A DNA stretch of 64,000 nt from NCBI RefSeq assembly GCF_022836935.1, contig NZ_CP083239.1, positions 2,618,001 through 2,682,000 of the forward strand. Reading direction: 5' to 3'. Position numbers and translations under genes: made by a program. Under the pieces are notes generated by a model. It made no database searches and was not told the DNA's origin. It saw only the letters and a program-made list of their open reading frames with translations. Positions 50,920-58,628 of this stretch are shown piece by piece (position 1 is the first letter of the stretch; every line of letters begins with the position of its first letter). The stretch comes from Ancylobacter polymorphus (GTDB taxonomy: Bacteria; Pseudomonadota; Alphaproteobacteria; Rhizobiales; Xanthobacteraceae).

Positions 50920-51316
50920 CCCTCATCCCCGGGCTTGACCCGGGGACCCAGCTATTTGGCCGTCACAGCAGGTCGTCGTAAAGGTCCCGCCAGTCGGGAT
51001 TGTCGCGCTCGATCAGGGCAAGCTTCCAGCGGCGCGGCCAGTGCTTGAGGTTCTTTTCGCGCTGGATCGCGGCCATGGCGGTGTCGTGCGGCTCGGCAAA
51101 CACAAGCGTCTTCACCCCATGCTGCTCGGTAAACCCGCCGAACAGGCCTGTCCGATGCTCGTGCATGCGCTTGGGAAGATCTCGGGTCACGCCGACATAG
51201 AGCGTCCCGTTACGTTGGCTGGCGAGGATATAGACCCAGTGCGGCTTCATGGCCTGTCACGCCTCGTCGGTCAGAGTGTGAAGTCTGGGTGCCCGGGTCA
51301 AGCCCGGGCATGAGGG
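50920..51316. mobile_element. Candidate GIY-YIG element: nuclease gene between inverted repeat halves
   Basis: The left 33 bases (50920-50952) and the right 34 bases (51283-51316) are near-perfect inverted copies of each other. They equal the left and right halves of the neighbouring 143-bp units. In place of the normal core lies the GIY-YIG gene. This has the layout of a small element with terminal inverted repeats, the tandem units being gene-less derivatives. No flanking target duplication could be called, because the flanks are themselves repeats. Confidence 0.45.
50963..51250 (-). CDS. GIY-YIG nuclease domain protein
   Basis: 95 residues. The GIY-YIG core is 'WVYILASQRNGTLYVGVTRDLPKRMHEHR' (VYI...LYVG pair, catalytic-type Arg after it). 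It is followed by 'DTAMAAIQREKNLKHWPRRWKLALIERDNPDWRDLY', where the Glu of REK is the usual metal ligand and DNP the conserved Asn. It is a stand-alone single-domain member of the UPF0213/YhbQ-like group. Its stop codon lies about 12 bases from the left inverted half and its start about 33 bases from the right, so it fits within the repeat unit. A role in spreading or maintaining the repeats is inference. Confidence 0.92.
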   Translation of the reverse strand: MKPHWVYILASQRNGTLYVGVTRDLPKRMHEHRTGLFGGFTEQHGVKTLVFAEPHDTAMAAIQREKNLKHWPRRWKLALIERDNPDWRDLYDDLL

Positions 51317-51344
51317 AAGGGGAGTAAGGCCCAATCCCCTCACG

Positions 51345-51457
51345 CCCTCATCCCCCGGCTTGACCCGGGGACCCAGCTTTCCGCATTCGCATGGCGTGTT
51401 CGAGGGCTTGGCACGCGGAGGCGTCTCTGGGGGCCCGGGTCAAGCCCGGGCATGAGG
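51345..51457. repeat. Repeat unit after the GIY-YIG gene (family C)
   Basis: One more unit in the same orientation, from CCCTCATCCCCCGGC to GCCCGGGCATGAGG, with a few substitutions, including one in the left hairpin. It stops 17 bases before the end of the MaoC gene. Confidence 0.85.
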
Positions 51458-51474
51458 CGGAGCGCAGGCCCCCG

Positions 51475-51951
51475 TCACCCCTCCAGCCGTTCCACAAACA
51501 GGCTGTTGGTGAACTCCATCACCGGCGTGCCAGCGGGGTCGGTGGCGGTTTCGCGGGTGAAGACGAGGCCCCATTCCGGGCGGCTCGCGCTCGGCTTCTT
51601 CGCCGTCACCTCGCTGAGAAAGGTCAGCGTGTCGCCGGGGCGCACCGGGCGCAGCCAGCGCAGATCCTTGAAACCGGGGGAGGGACCAAGGCGCGGCACC
51701 GGCCTTCCCTCGCGCCGCAGCAGCTCATGCTCGCGGGCCCAGGCCTGCGCCCGCAGCCGCGCGGAAATCGCCACCACATGCCAGCCCGACGCCACCAGAC
51801 CGCCGAAATGGGTGCGCGCACCCGCCGCCGCGTCGAGATGGAAGGGCTGTGGATCGAAGGCGCGGGCGAAGGCGACGATCTCGTCTTCGGTGAAGCTGTG
51901 CGCGCCGAGCCGGGTGCGGGCGCCGATCTCGATATCCTCAAAGAACCGCAT
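51475..51951 (-). CDS. MaoC-like hot-dog fold dehydratase
   Basis: 158 residues from the ATG at 51949-51951. 'TFTEDEIVAFARAFDPQPFHLD'-type hydratase motif is present ('FTEDEIVAFARAFDPQPFHLD', catalytic Asp/His region). 'GGLVASGWHV' and 'LRPVRPGDTLTFLSEVTAKKPSASRPEWG' follow. Such proteins hydrate enoyl-CoA, often as pairs. It lies 8 bases after a second MaoC gene on the same strand, so a heteromeric enzyme is possible. Substrate unknown. Confidence 0.87.
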   Translation of the reverse strand: MRFFEDIEIGARTRLGAHSFTEDEIVAFARAFDPQPFHLDAAAGARTHFGGLVASGWHVVAISARLRAQAWAREHELLRREGRPVPRLGPSPGFKDLRWLRPVRPGDTLTFLSEVTAKKPSASRPEWGLVFTRETATDPAGTPVMEFTNSLFVERLEG

Positions 51952-51959
51952 CACACCCC

Positions 51960-52418
51960 TCAGGCCGGCCGGAAGCCGGGATTGCGCCGGCCGAACAGGA
52001 TGGTGCCGACAAGGTCCGCCATCACCTCGCCGGCGGCGTCGAGCAGTTCGAAGCGAAACTTCACCAGGCCCATTTCCGGCCGGCTTTTCGAGGAGCGGGT
52101 TTCCAGCACATGCCGGCGCAGGCTCAGTACCGTGCCGGGATGCACCGGCTTGAGGAAGCGCACCTCCTCCAGTCCCGGCGAGCCGAGGCAGTCGCTGCGG
52201 ATGAGGAAGCCGTCGGCGGCGAGGCGCATGAAGATGCAGCACAGATGCCAGCCGGAAGCCGAGAGCCCGCCGAGCCGCGTCGCTTCGGCGGCGGAATCGT
52301 CGAGATGGATCGGTTGCGGGTCATAGTCGCGGGCGAAGGCGAGGATTTCCTCGCGCCCGACCACATAGCGCCCGCAGGTCGCCACATGCCCCTCCTGAAA
52401 ATCCTCCCAGAACAGCAT
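51960..52418 (-). CDS. MaoC-like hot-dog fold dehydratase (partner)
   Basis: 152 residues. Same architecture as its neighbour: 'VGREEILAFARDYDPQPIHLDDSAA' hydratase motif, 'GGLSASGWHLCCIFMRLAADGFL', 'RFLKPVHPGTVLSLRRHVLETRSSKSRPEMGLVKFRFELL'. The two share about the same length and pattern and probably arose by duplication. They likely act on acyl-CoA esters. Confidence 0.88.
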   Translation of the reverse strand: MLFWEDFQEGHVATCGRYVVGREEILAFARDYDPQPIHLDDSAAEATRLGGLSASGWHLCCIFMRLAADGFLIRSDCLGSPGLEEVRFLKPVHPGTVLSLRRHVLETRSSKSRPEMGLVKFRFELLDAAGEVMADLVGTILFGRRNPGFRPA

Positions 52419-52491
52419 CGCGTCCCCCTCTGCGCCCGTCCATGACAGGCGAGCGGCGCGGCAAGGTCAAGAGCGGGGAGGGGTGGGTCGG

Positions 52492-52968
52492 CTACAGTTC
52501 CATCTTCACGATGGCGATCGGGTCGCCGCCGACGCCGTGGGAGAAAAAGCCCTGGCCGAGCGTGCGGAAGCCGTGGCGGCGGTAGAAGCCTTCGGCGTTG
52601 ACGGTCGCTTCCACCTTCACCGGGCCGTCATGGCCGCGCCGGGCGGCTTGGAGGCCGATCTCCAGCAGCCGGCGGCCGAGGCCGGCGCCGGCGGCGTCGG
52701 GCAGCAGGAAAAGCCGGGTGATCTCGCCCGGCTCGGCATCGACGAAGCCGACCACCACGCCGCCACGGTCGGCCACCACCACGCCGCCTTTGGCGATGAG
52801 CGCCTCGTAATAGGCCGGGGTGCGCGCCCCCATCCAGCCGTCGATCTGCGCGGCGGCATAATGCCCGCGCGCGAGGCCGGCGACGGAAAGGCGCGTCACC
52901 TCGAAAAGCGCGCCGCCCTCGCCGGGGCGGGCGGGGCGGAGCAGGGGCGCGCTGCCGGGGGCGGTCAT
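52492..52968 (-). CDS. GNAT-family N-acetyltransferase
   Basis: 158 residues from the ATG at 52966-52968. Motif A 'LFLLPDAAGAGLGRRLLEIGLQAARR' (about residues 88-113), preceded by 'GVVVGFVDAEPGEITR' and followed by 'VKVEATVNAEGFYRRHGFRTLGQGFF'. The beta4-alpha3 P-loop holds acetyl-CoA. Substrate unknown. It is 16 bases downstream of ychF and probably cotranscribed. Confidence 0.86.
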   Translation of the reverse strand: MTAPGSAPLLRPARPGEGGALFEVTRLSVAGLARGHYAAAQIDGWMGARTPAYYEALIAKGGVVVADRGGVVVGFVDAEPGEITRLFLLPDAAGAGLGRRLLEIGLQAARRGHDGPVKVEATVNAEGFYRRHGFRTLGQGFFSHGVGGDPIAIVKMEL

Positions 52969-52984
52969 GGCGCGCCGCGCCGGT

Positions 52985-54082
52985 TCAGGTGTTAAAGCGG
53001 AAATGCAGCACGTCGCCATCGGCGACGACATATTCCTTGCCTTCCAGCCGTAGCCGCCCGGCATCGCGCGCGCCGGCCTCGCCCTTGCCCTTGACATAGT
53101 CGTCAAAGGCGATGGTTTCGGCGCGGATGAAGCCCTTTTCGAAATCGGAATGGATGACGCCCGCCGCGCCCGGCGCCTTGGTGCCCGCCGTGATGGTCCA
53201 GGCGCGGGCTTCCTTGGGGCCGACGGTGAAATAGGTCACGAGCTTCAAGAGCTCGTAGCCGGTGCGGATGATGCGGTTGAGGCCGGGCTCTTCGAGGTCG
53301 ATGGCTTCGAGATAGTCCTTCTGCTCCTCGGCCGGCAGCACGGCGATCTCGCTCTCGATCTTGGCGGAGACCACGACAGCCTTGGCGCCTTCCTCCGCCG
53401 CGCGGGCGAAGACCTCAGCCGAGAGGGAATTGCCGTTCTTGGCCGAGGCTTCCTCGACATTGCAGACATAGAGCACGGGCTTGGAGGACAGCAGGCCGAG
53501 CATGCGGAAGGCCTTTTCCTCCTCCGGCTTCACCTCGACCAGACGCGCCGGCTTGCCGTCGCGCAGCAGCACGAGGGCGCGGTTCATCAGGTCGAGCAGT
53601 TCCTTGGCTTCCTTGTCGCCGCCCTTGGCCTTCTTCTCCAGCGCGGCCGCGCGCTTTTCCAGGCTTTCGAGGTCGGCGAGCATCAGCTCGGTCTCGATGG
53701 TCTCGATGTCGGATACCGGGGCGAGCTTGCCCTCGACATGGGTGACGTCCGAATCCTCGAAGCAGCGCACGACATGGGCGATGGCGTCGCATTCGCGGAT
53801 ATTGGCGAGGAACTGGTTGCCGAGGCCCTCACCCTTCGAAGCGCCGCGCACCAGGCCGGCAATGTCGACGAAGGTGAGGCGGGTGGGGATGATCTGCTGC
53901 GAGCCGGCGATCTGCGCCAGCGTTTCCAGCCGCGCATCCGGCACCGCCACGTCGCCGACATTCGGCTCGATGGTGCAGAACGGGTAGTTCGCCGCCTGCG
54001 CCGCCGCCGTCTGCGTCAGCGCGTTGAAGAGGGTCGACTTGCCGACGTTGGGCAGGCCGACAATGCCGCATTTGAAGCCCAT
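52985..54082 (-). CDS. ychF: Redox-regulated ATPase YchF (Obg-like)
   Basis: 365 residues from the ATG at 54080-54082. G1 'GIVGLPNVGKSTLFNALT', switch region 'NYPFCTIEPNVGDVAVPD', G3 'FVDIAGLVRGASKGEGLGNQFL', and the atypical N-x-x-E 'CNVEEAS' in place of NKxD, which gives ATP specificity. A coiled-coil insert (about 125-160) and a C-terminal TGS domain follow ('VTYFTVGPKEARAWTI', 'DGDVLHFRFNT'). It binds the 70S ribosome and is linked to oxidative stress. Confidence 0.97.
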   Translation of the reverse strand: MGFKCGIVGLPNVGKSTLFNALTQTAAAQAANYPFCTIEPNVGDVAVPDARLETLAQIAGSQQIIPTRLTFVDIAGLVRGASKGEGLGNQFLANIRECDAIAHVVRCFEDSDVTHVEGKLAPVSDIETIETELMLADLESLEKRAAALEKKAKGGDKEAKELLDLMNRALVLLRDGKPARLVEVKPEEEKAFRMLGLLSSKPVLYVCNVEEASAKNGNSLSAEVFARAAEEGAKAVVVSAKIESEIAVLPAEEQKDYLEAIDLEEPGLNRIIRTGYELLKLVTYFTVGPKEARAWTITAGTKAPGAAGVIHSDFEKGFIRAETIAFDDYVKGKGEAGARDAGRLRLEGKEYVVADGDVLHFRFNT

Positions 54083-54180
54083 GATGCGATGCTCGGTCGA
54101 GAGGAACAATTGCCGCCGTGGTTAGGCAGAATGGCGGGCGAGTGCAAGTGAGGGGTGCCCCGGCGGGTGCTGTCCGGTGT

Positions 54181-54792
54181 TCAGCCCGGCTTCTTGCCGG
54201 GCTTTTCCGCCGGGCCGACGCCGCGCGCTTCCAGAAACAGGTGCATGCGGTTCTGAAACTCGTCCAGCCGGTGAGTGGCGAGCAGGCCGGCAAGTTCGGC
54301 GCAGCCGTCGCACACCGCCTCTACCCAGTCGCGTTCGGCCTTGGCGAAGTCGCTCAGCACATAGTTGTGCACCAGCGCCTTGTCGCCGGGATGACCGATG
54401 CCGAGCCGCACGCGGGCATAGTCATTGCCGCAATGGGCGGTGATGGAGCGCAGGCCATTATGCCCGGCATTGCCGCCGCCGACCTTGTAGCGCACCTTGG
54501 CGGGCGGCAGGTCGAGCTCGTCATGGAAGGCGAACACGTCGCGCAGCTCGATCTTGTAGAAGCGCTGGGCTTCGGCGACGGCGCGGCCGCTCTCGTTCAT
54601 GTAGGTTTCCGGCAGCAAGGCGAGCACCTTCTGGCCCTCGATCTCGCCTTCGCAGGCCGCGCCCTGAAAGCGGCGGCGCCAGGGCGAGAAACGGTGCCGG
54701 CGGGCGATGGCGTCCACCGCCATGAAGCCGATATTGTGCCGGTTGCCGGCATATTTGGACCCGGGATTGCCGAGCCCGGTGAACAGCAGCAC
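54181..54792 (-). CDS. pth: Peptidyl-tRNA hydrolase
   Basis: 203 residues from a GTG at 54790-54792. GGAGG lies 7 bases before it and the conserved N-terminus '[22 protein letters not shown]' begins at once, so the upstream ATG at 54813 is not used. The catalytic His is in 'NRHNIGF'. '[12 protein letters not shown]', '[31 protein letters not shown]' and '[11 protein letters not shown]' complete the family pattern. It releases tRNA from prematurely dropped peptidyl-tRNA. A hairpin overlaps the 3' end of the gene. Confidence 0.96.
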   Translation of the reverse strand: MLLFTGLGNPGSKYAGNRHNIGFMAVDAIARRHRFSPWRRRFQGAACEGEIEGQKVLALLPETYMNESGRAVAEAQRFYKIELRDVFAFHDELDLPPAKVRYKVGGGNAGHNGLRSITAHCGNDYARVRLGIGHPGDKALVHNYVLSDFAKAERDWVEAVCDGCAELAGLLATHRLDEFQNRMHLFLEARGVGPAEKPGKKPG

Positions 54793-54832
54793 CGCGCGCC
54801 TCCTGCAGTTCATGCCTCGCCGCGAAACGACA

Positions 54833-54858
54833 AGAGCCGGAAGCGGGCTTCCGGCTCT
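54833..54858. terminator. Perfect hairpin in the rplY-pth gap
   Basis: AGAGCCGGAAGC-GG-GCTTCCGGCTCT, 12-bp arms with a 2-base loop centre. On the minus strand it is followed by TGTCGTTTCG, so it may partly terminate rplY transcripts or regulate the pth leader. Confidence 0.6.
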
Positions 54859-54924
54859 CCTCGCGGGATGGGCGGGCGGCACCGCGAAGGGCCGCCCGGA
54901 TCAGCCGTTTCAGCCGTAAAGGCG

Positions 54925-55548
54925 TCAGCCCTTGGCGGCGTCCGCCGCGGCAGCCGCGGCTTCGTCTTCCTCGGCTTCCTTCAGGCCCGACGGGGCGGTG
55001 ATGGTGGCCAGCGTGTCGTCGCCATGGCCGGCCCAGGTCACGCCCGCCGGCAGCTTGACCGCCGAGAGGTGGATCGAGTCGCCGAAATTGTAGCCGGAGA
55101 GATCGACCTCGATCGCGTCGGGGATCGCGTCCGCCGGCACGTTGAGGGAAACGGTGTGGCTGACGATGTTCAGCGTGCCGCCCTGCTTGATCGCCGGGGC
55201 CGTCTCGGCGTTCAGGAAGTGCACCGGCACGTCGACCGCGAGGCTGGCGCCAACGGCGACGCGCAGGAAGTCGATGTGCAGCGGGAAGTCCTTGACCGGA
55301 TCGAGCTGGTAGTCGCGCGGGATCACCCGGTGCTTCTCGCCCTCGACCTCGACGTTGAACAGCGTGGTCAGGAAGTGGCCGGCATAGATGATCTTGTTGA
55401 TCTCGATATGATCGAGCGTGATGCCGACGGGGGCCTTGCCGTCGCCATAGATGACGGCGGGTACGCGACCGGCGCGGCGTTCTGCACGAGCGGCCCCCTT
55501 GCCGACCTTCGTGCGCGCCTGCGCCTTCAGTTCCTTGATGGCGGTCAT
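54925..55548 (-). CDS. rplY: 50S ribosomal protein L25 / general stress protein Ctc
   Basis: 207 residues from the ATG at 55546-55548, with GAGGA upstream. Two-domain long form: L25 N-terminal 'RTKVGKGAARAERRAGRVPAVIYGDGKAPVGI' and 'LDPVKDFPLHIDFLRV'. The TL5 C-terminal domain covers about 100-180 ('GGTLNIVSHTVSLNVPADAIPDAIEVDLSG'), then an Ala/Glu-rich tail. It binds 5S rRNA. rplY, pth and ychF follow one another on the minus strand. Confidence 0.96.
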   Translation of the reverse strand: MTAIKELKAQARTKVGKGAARAERRAGRVPAVIYGDGKAPVGITLDHIEINKIIYAGHFLTTLFNVEVEGEKHRVIPRDYQLDPVKDFPLHIDFLRVAVGASLAVDVPVHFLNAETAPAIKQGGTLNIVSHTVSLNVPADAIPDAIEVDLSGYNFGDSIHLSAVKLPAGVTWAGHGDDTLATITAPSGLKEAEEDEAAAAAADAAKG

Positions 55549-55715
55549 GATTGTCCTCAAATGGTTGCAAAAGGAGAAGGCCGCTTGCGCGGCCCGTTCC
55601 TTCAGGCTTGGTACGGTGAGCCCCGGCGCGCCTCCAGGGGTGCGGAAAGGCCGGAACCGGGCGGGCTCATAGCAGCAAAAGCCTTGGCCGGCAATGCGCG
55701 GCCCGCGTGGCGGGG

Positions 55716-56633
55716 TCAGAACTTGCCGAGCACGCCCGCCTTGACGAGGCCGCTCGCCTCCGAACCGGGCGCCTGCGAGCGCTCCACCGAGATGTAGCGC
55801 TCGGCACGGCCGGCCGGCGCGCGCAGCTCCACCCCGGTGACCACGTTGTTCCCCTTGTCCACCTCGACCTTCGTGCCGAGCTGTTCCGCGCCGAGGCCGA
55901 GCGGCGCCAGCGGCACCGACACGGTGCTGCCGACGGCGATATTGTCATAGAGCGAGGCGGAAGCCGGGTTCGGTCCGGCCGAGGCGCCGACCGTGCCGGT
56001 GCTGTAGACGGTGAGATTGTCCTGCTCCAGCCCGAGCCGACCTTTCAGCTCGCCCGAGCCGCTGGTGCTGGTGGTCGCGAGCGCGCCCGAGGCGGGAGCG
56101 GTGGCGTTGGCGCTGGAGGAAACCGACATGATCGCCGCGCCCTGGCGCAGTTCCATCTGCGTCGGCAGCTGGGCCCGCGCCCGCTGCACGGGGGCACTGC
56201 GCTGTTCGATGAGCTGGTAGGGCGTGGGCGCTTCCGGCTCCGGCTCCTCCGGCGGCCCGCCGAGGCCGAGCTCGATGGTCTCCCACAGCGAGGGCATGAC
56301 GGCGGTTTCCTGCGCGGGATCGAAGGTCACGGGCGCGTCCGCGACGGCCGGCGGGGTGGGCTGTGCCGCTTCCGCCGTCGCTTCCGCCGCGTCGTGCGCG
56401 GCGTCATAGGCCGAGCCTTCGGCCGCCGCCTCGTCATAGGGCGAGATCATGATCACCCCGAACCACGGGTCCGGCAGGCCGGGCTTGGTCACAGTGCCGA
56501 TGGACTGGGCGGCGGCGGGCAAGGCCAGGGCGAGCATCAGGCCCGTCGCGGGGGCGACGCGGCGGGCGAGGGGCGCGAGGCGGATCCCGAAGGGGCGCGG
56601 CAAGGAGAGACGCGGCAAGGGGGTACGCGGCAT
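55716..56633 (-). CDS. Hypothetical secreted protein
   Basis: 305 residues, no family recognised. A signal peptide ends near residue 43 ('GLMLALALPAAAQ'). Residues about 60-130 are Ala/Pro/Glu-rich and disordered. The C-terminal half is Ser/Thr/Gly-rich with a short beta-rich region ('LGTKVEVDKGNNVVTGVELRAP'). No catalytic motif. It may be a periplasmic structural or stress protein. Located between rplY and prs. Confidence 0.65.
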   Translation of the reverse strand: MPRTPLPRLSLPRPFGIRLAPLARRVAPATGLMLALALPAAAQSIGTVTKPGLPDPWFGVIMISPYDEAAAEGSAYDAAHDAAEATAEAAQPTPPAVADAPVTFDPAQETAVMPSLWETIELGLGGPPEEPEPEAPTPYQLIEQRSAPVQRARAQLPTQMELRQGAAIMSVSSSANATAPASGALATTSTSGSGELKGRLGLEQDNLTVYSTGTVGASAGPNPASASLYDNIAVGSTVSVPLAPLGLGAEQLGTKVEVDKGNNVVTGVELRAPAGRAERYISVERSQAPGSEASGLVKAGVLGKF

Positions 56634-56761
56634 CAGAACAGTCCGGTCGGTTTCAGCGAGCGGACAGGGTGCAGCCGAACTGTGGACGCAAGATGGCGCA
56701 GCGCAGCATTTTGACGCCGCCCGTTCAACATCAAGGGGTTAGGCGGTATTTCCGCGCCCGC

Positions 56762-57715
56762 TCAGTCGAACAGGCTGGAGACGCTTTCCTCATGCGCCGT
56801 GCGGCCGATGGCCTCCGCCAGCAGGCTGGCGATGGAGATGACGCGGATGTTGCGCGCCACCCGCACCGCTTCGGTCGGCTGGATCGAATCGGTGATCACC
56901 AGTTCCTTGAGATTCGAGGCGGTGACGCGCGAGACCGCGCCGCCCGACAGCACGCCATGGGTGATATAGGCGTAGACCTCGGTGGCGCCGCGCGCCAGCA
57001 GCGCGTCCGCCGCGTTCACCAGCGTGCCGCCGGAATCGATGATGTCGTCGACGAGGATGCAGCGCTTGCCCTCGACATCGCCGATGACGTTCATCACCTC
57101 GCTCTCGCCGGGGCGCTCGCGGCGCTTGTCGACAATGGCGAGCTGGGCGTCGATGCGCTTGGCCAGCGCGCGGGCGCGCACCACGCCGCCCACGTCGGGC
57201 GAGACGACGGTGATGTCGGACAGCTCGAACCGCGACTTGATGTCCGCCACCATGACGGGGGCGGAGAACAGGTTGTCGGTCGGAATGTCGAAGAAGCCCT
57301 GGATCTGGCCGGCATGCAGGTCGACGGTGAGCACGCGGTCGGCGCCGGCATGGGTGATGAGGTTGGCCACCAGCTTGGCGGAGATCGGCGTGCGGCCGGA
57401 GGACCGGCGGTCCTGGCGGGCATAGCCGAAATAGGGCAGCACGGCGGTGATGCGGCGGGCGGAGGAGCGGCGCAGCGCATCGGTGATGATGAGCAGCTCC
57501 ATCAGATGGTCATTGGTCGGGAAGGAGGTGGACTGCAGGACGAACACGTCCTTGCCGCGCACATTCTCCTGGATCTCGACGAAGATTTCCATGTCCGCGA
57601 AGCGGCGGACCACGGCCTTGGTCATCGAGGTGCGCAGATAGGCCCCGATCGCTTCCGCCAGCGGGCGGTTGGCATTGCCGGCGACGAGTTTGATCGAACC
57701 GTTATTGTCAGACAT
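56762..57715 (-). CDS. prs: Ribose-phosphate pyrophosphokinase
   Basis: 317 residues from the ATG at 57713-57715. '[15 protein letters not shown]', '[19 protein letters not shown]', '[22 protein letters not shown]' (ATP site), '[20 protein letters not shown]', and the PRPP loop '[21 protein letters not shown]'. It makes PRPP from ribose 5-phosphate and ATP, feeding purine, pyrimidine, NAD and His synthesis. Confidence 0.97.
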   Translation of the reverse strand: MSDNNGSIKLVAGNANRPLAEAIGAYLRTSMTKAVVRRFADMEIFVEIQENVRGKDVFVLQSTSFPTNDHLMELLIITDALRRSSARRITAVLPYFGYARQDRRSSGRTPISAKLVANLITHAGADRVLTVDLHAGQIQGFFDIPTDNLFSAPVMVADIKSRFELSDITVVSPDVGGVVRARALAKRIDAQLAIVDKRRERPGESEVMNVIGDVEGKRCILVDDIIDSGGTLVNAADALLARGATEVYAYITHGVLSGGAVSRVTASNLKELVITDSIQPTEAVRVARNIRVISIASLLAEAIGRTAHEESVSSLFD

Positions 57716-57864
57716 TCCCGGCGCGCTCCCAGCCGTCAACCTTCCGCCGGCCGTCTTATGGCCGTCGCGCAGACCTGATAGGCGGGCCGGCCCGGCCTGT
57801 AAAGGTTCCAGAGCCGCGTCGCGCCCGCTTGTCCCATGCGTTGCCGCATAGGTGCCACGCGGGT

Positions 57865-58542
57865 TCAGGGATGCGAGGCGAAGGTGAGGGCGCTGCTCGC
57901 GCCTTCGGTCGCGGAAGGTGCCGTTACGACATCGGCGGGGATGTCGTCCGGCACCGCGCTGGCGACGACGGGACCGTCGCCGGGGTTGACCGGCGGAGCG
58001 TCCGCCGGGTCGAGTTCGGGCGCGGCGGCCGGGGTCGTGGACGCGCCCGCAGGCGTGCCGCCGGCGAGGCGGGTCGAGATTTCGCTGAGGCTCTGGGCGG
58101 CGATGCGCTGCACCGTGGCGTCGTCCAGATTGTTCCAGACATCCTTGCCGGGGCCGACCTTCTCACGGCCGGCGACGCGCAGCACGCGGTCGCTGTCGGC
58201 ATCGAACACGTCCCACACCCAGTCGACCTCGCCCTTGCCATTGGCGACGGTGGCGGCGAGATAGCCGCGCACCCGGTAGGCCGCCTGCGACCCGCGCGAG
58301 ACGACGGGCATCTGCCGGGCCTTGGCCTGGTCGGAGAGGTCGGCCACCAGCCGGTTGAACACCGGCTCCGGCGGGCCGTCGATGGATTCGAAGGCGATGG
58401 TCTTGTTGCCCGAGGAGATGGCGGTCGCCGCCACTGGCTTGTTGCCCCCGCCATTGGTCTGGCAGGCGCCGAGGGCGAGGGCGGCAAGGAGAACCGCGGT
58501 CGTCGTGAGGCGTCGGCCCAGAGGGCGGAAGCGAGCGAGCAT
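57865..58542 (-). CDS. Hypothetical lipoprotein
   Basis: 225 residues with a type II signal peptide and lipobox 'LGAC' (Cys near residue 27). The mature part has '[38 protein letters not shown]' and '[39 protein letters not shown]', typical of small alphaproteobacterial lipoproteins of unknown role. The tail is Ala/Pro-rich. Membrane-anchored in the periplasm. Confidence 0.75.
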   Translation of the reverse strand: MLARFRPLGRRLTTTAVLLAALALGACQTNGGGNKPVAATAISSGNKTIAFESIDGPPEPVFNRLVADLSDQAKARQMPVVSRGSQAAYRVRGYLAATVANGKGEVDWVWDVFDADSDRVLRVAGREKVGPGKDVWNNLDDATVQRIAAQSLSEISTRLAGGTPAGASTTPAAAPELDPADAPPVNPGDGPVVASAVPDDIPADVVTAPSATEGASSALTFASHP

Positions 58543-58628
58543 GAACCATTCCCTGTGGGCTGGTCGCGCCGCGTGTCCCTGCCGAAGCAGGGCCGCGAAC
58601 GTCGCCAGCGGACGGGAAAGGGTTAAAA

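Noticed and set aside
50491-50952. Regular repeats read as a CRISPR array
   Set aside because: The 143-bp period, near-identical whole units and lack of unique spacers of constant length do not fit CRISPR; no cas genes are present.
54182-54210. AGCCCGGC-loop-GCCGGGCTTTT as an intrinsic terminator
   Set aside because: The T tract is on the plus strand, where no gene ends; on the minus strand it lies within the last codons of pth and lacks a T tract.
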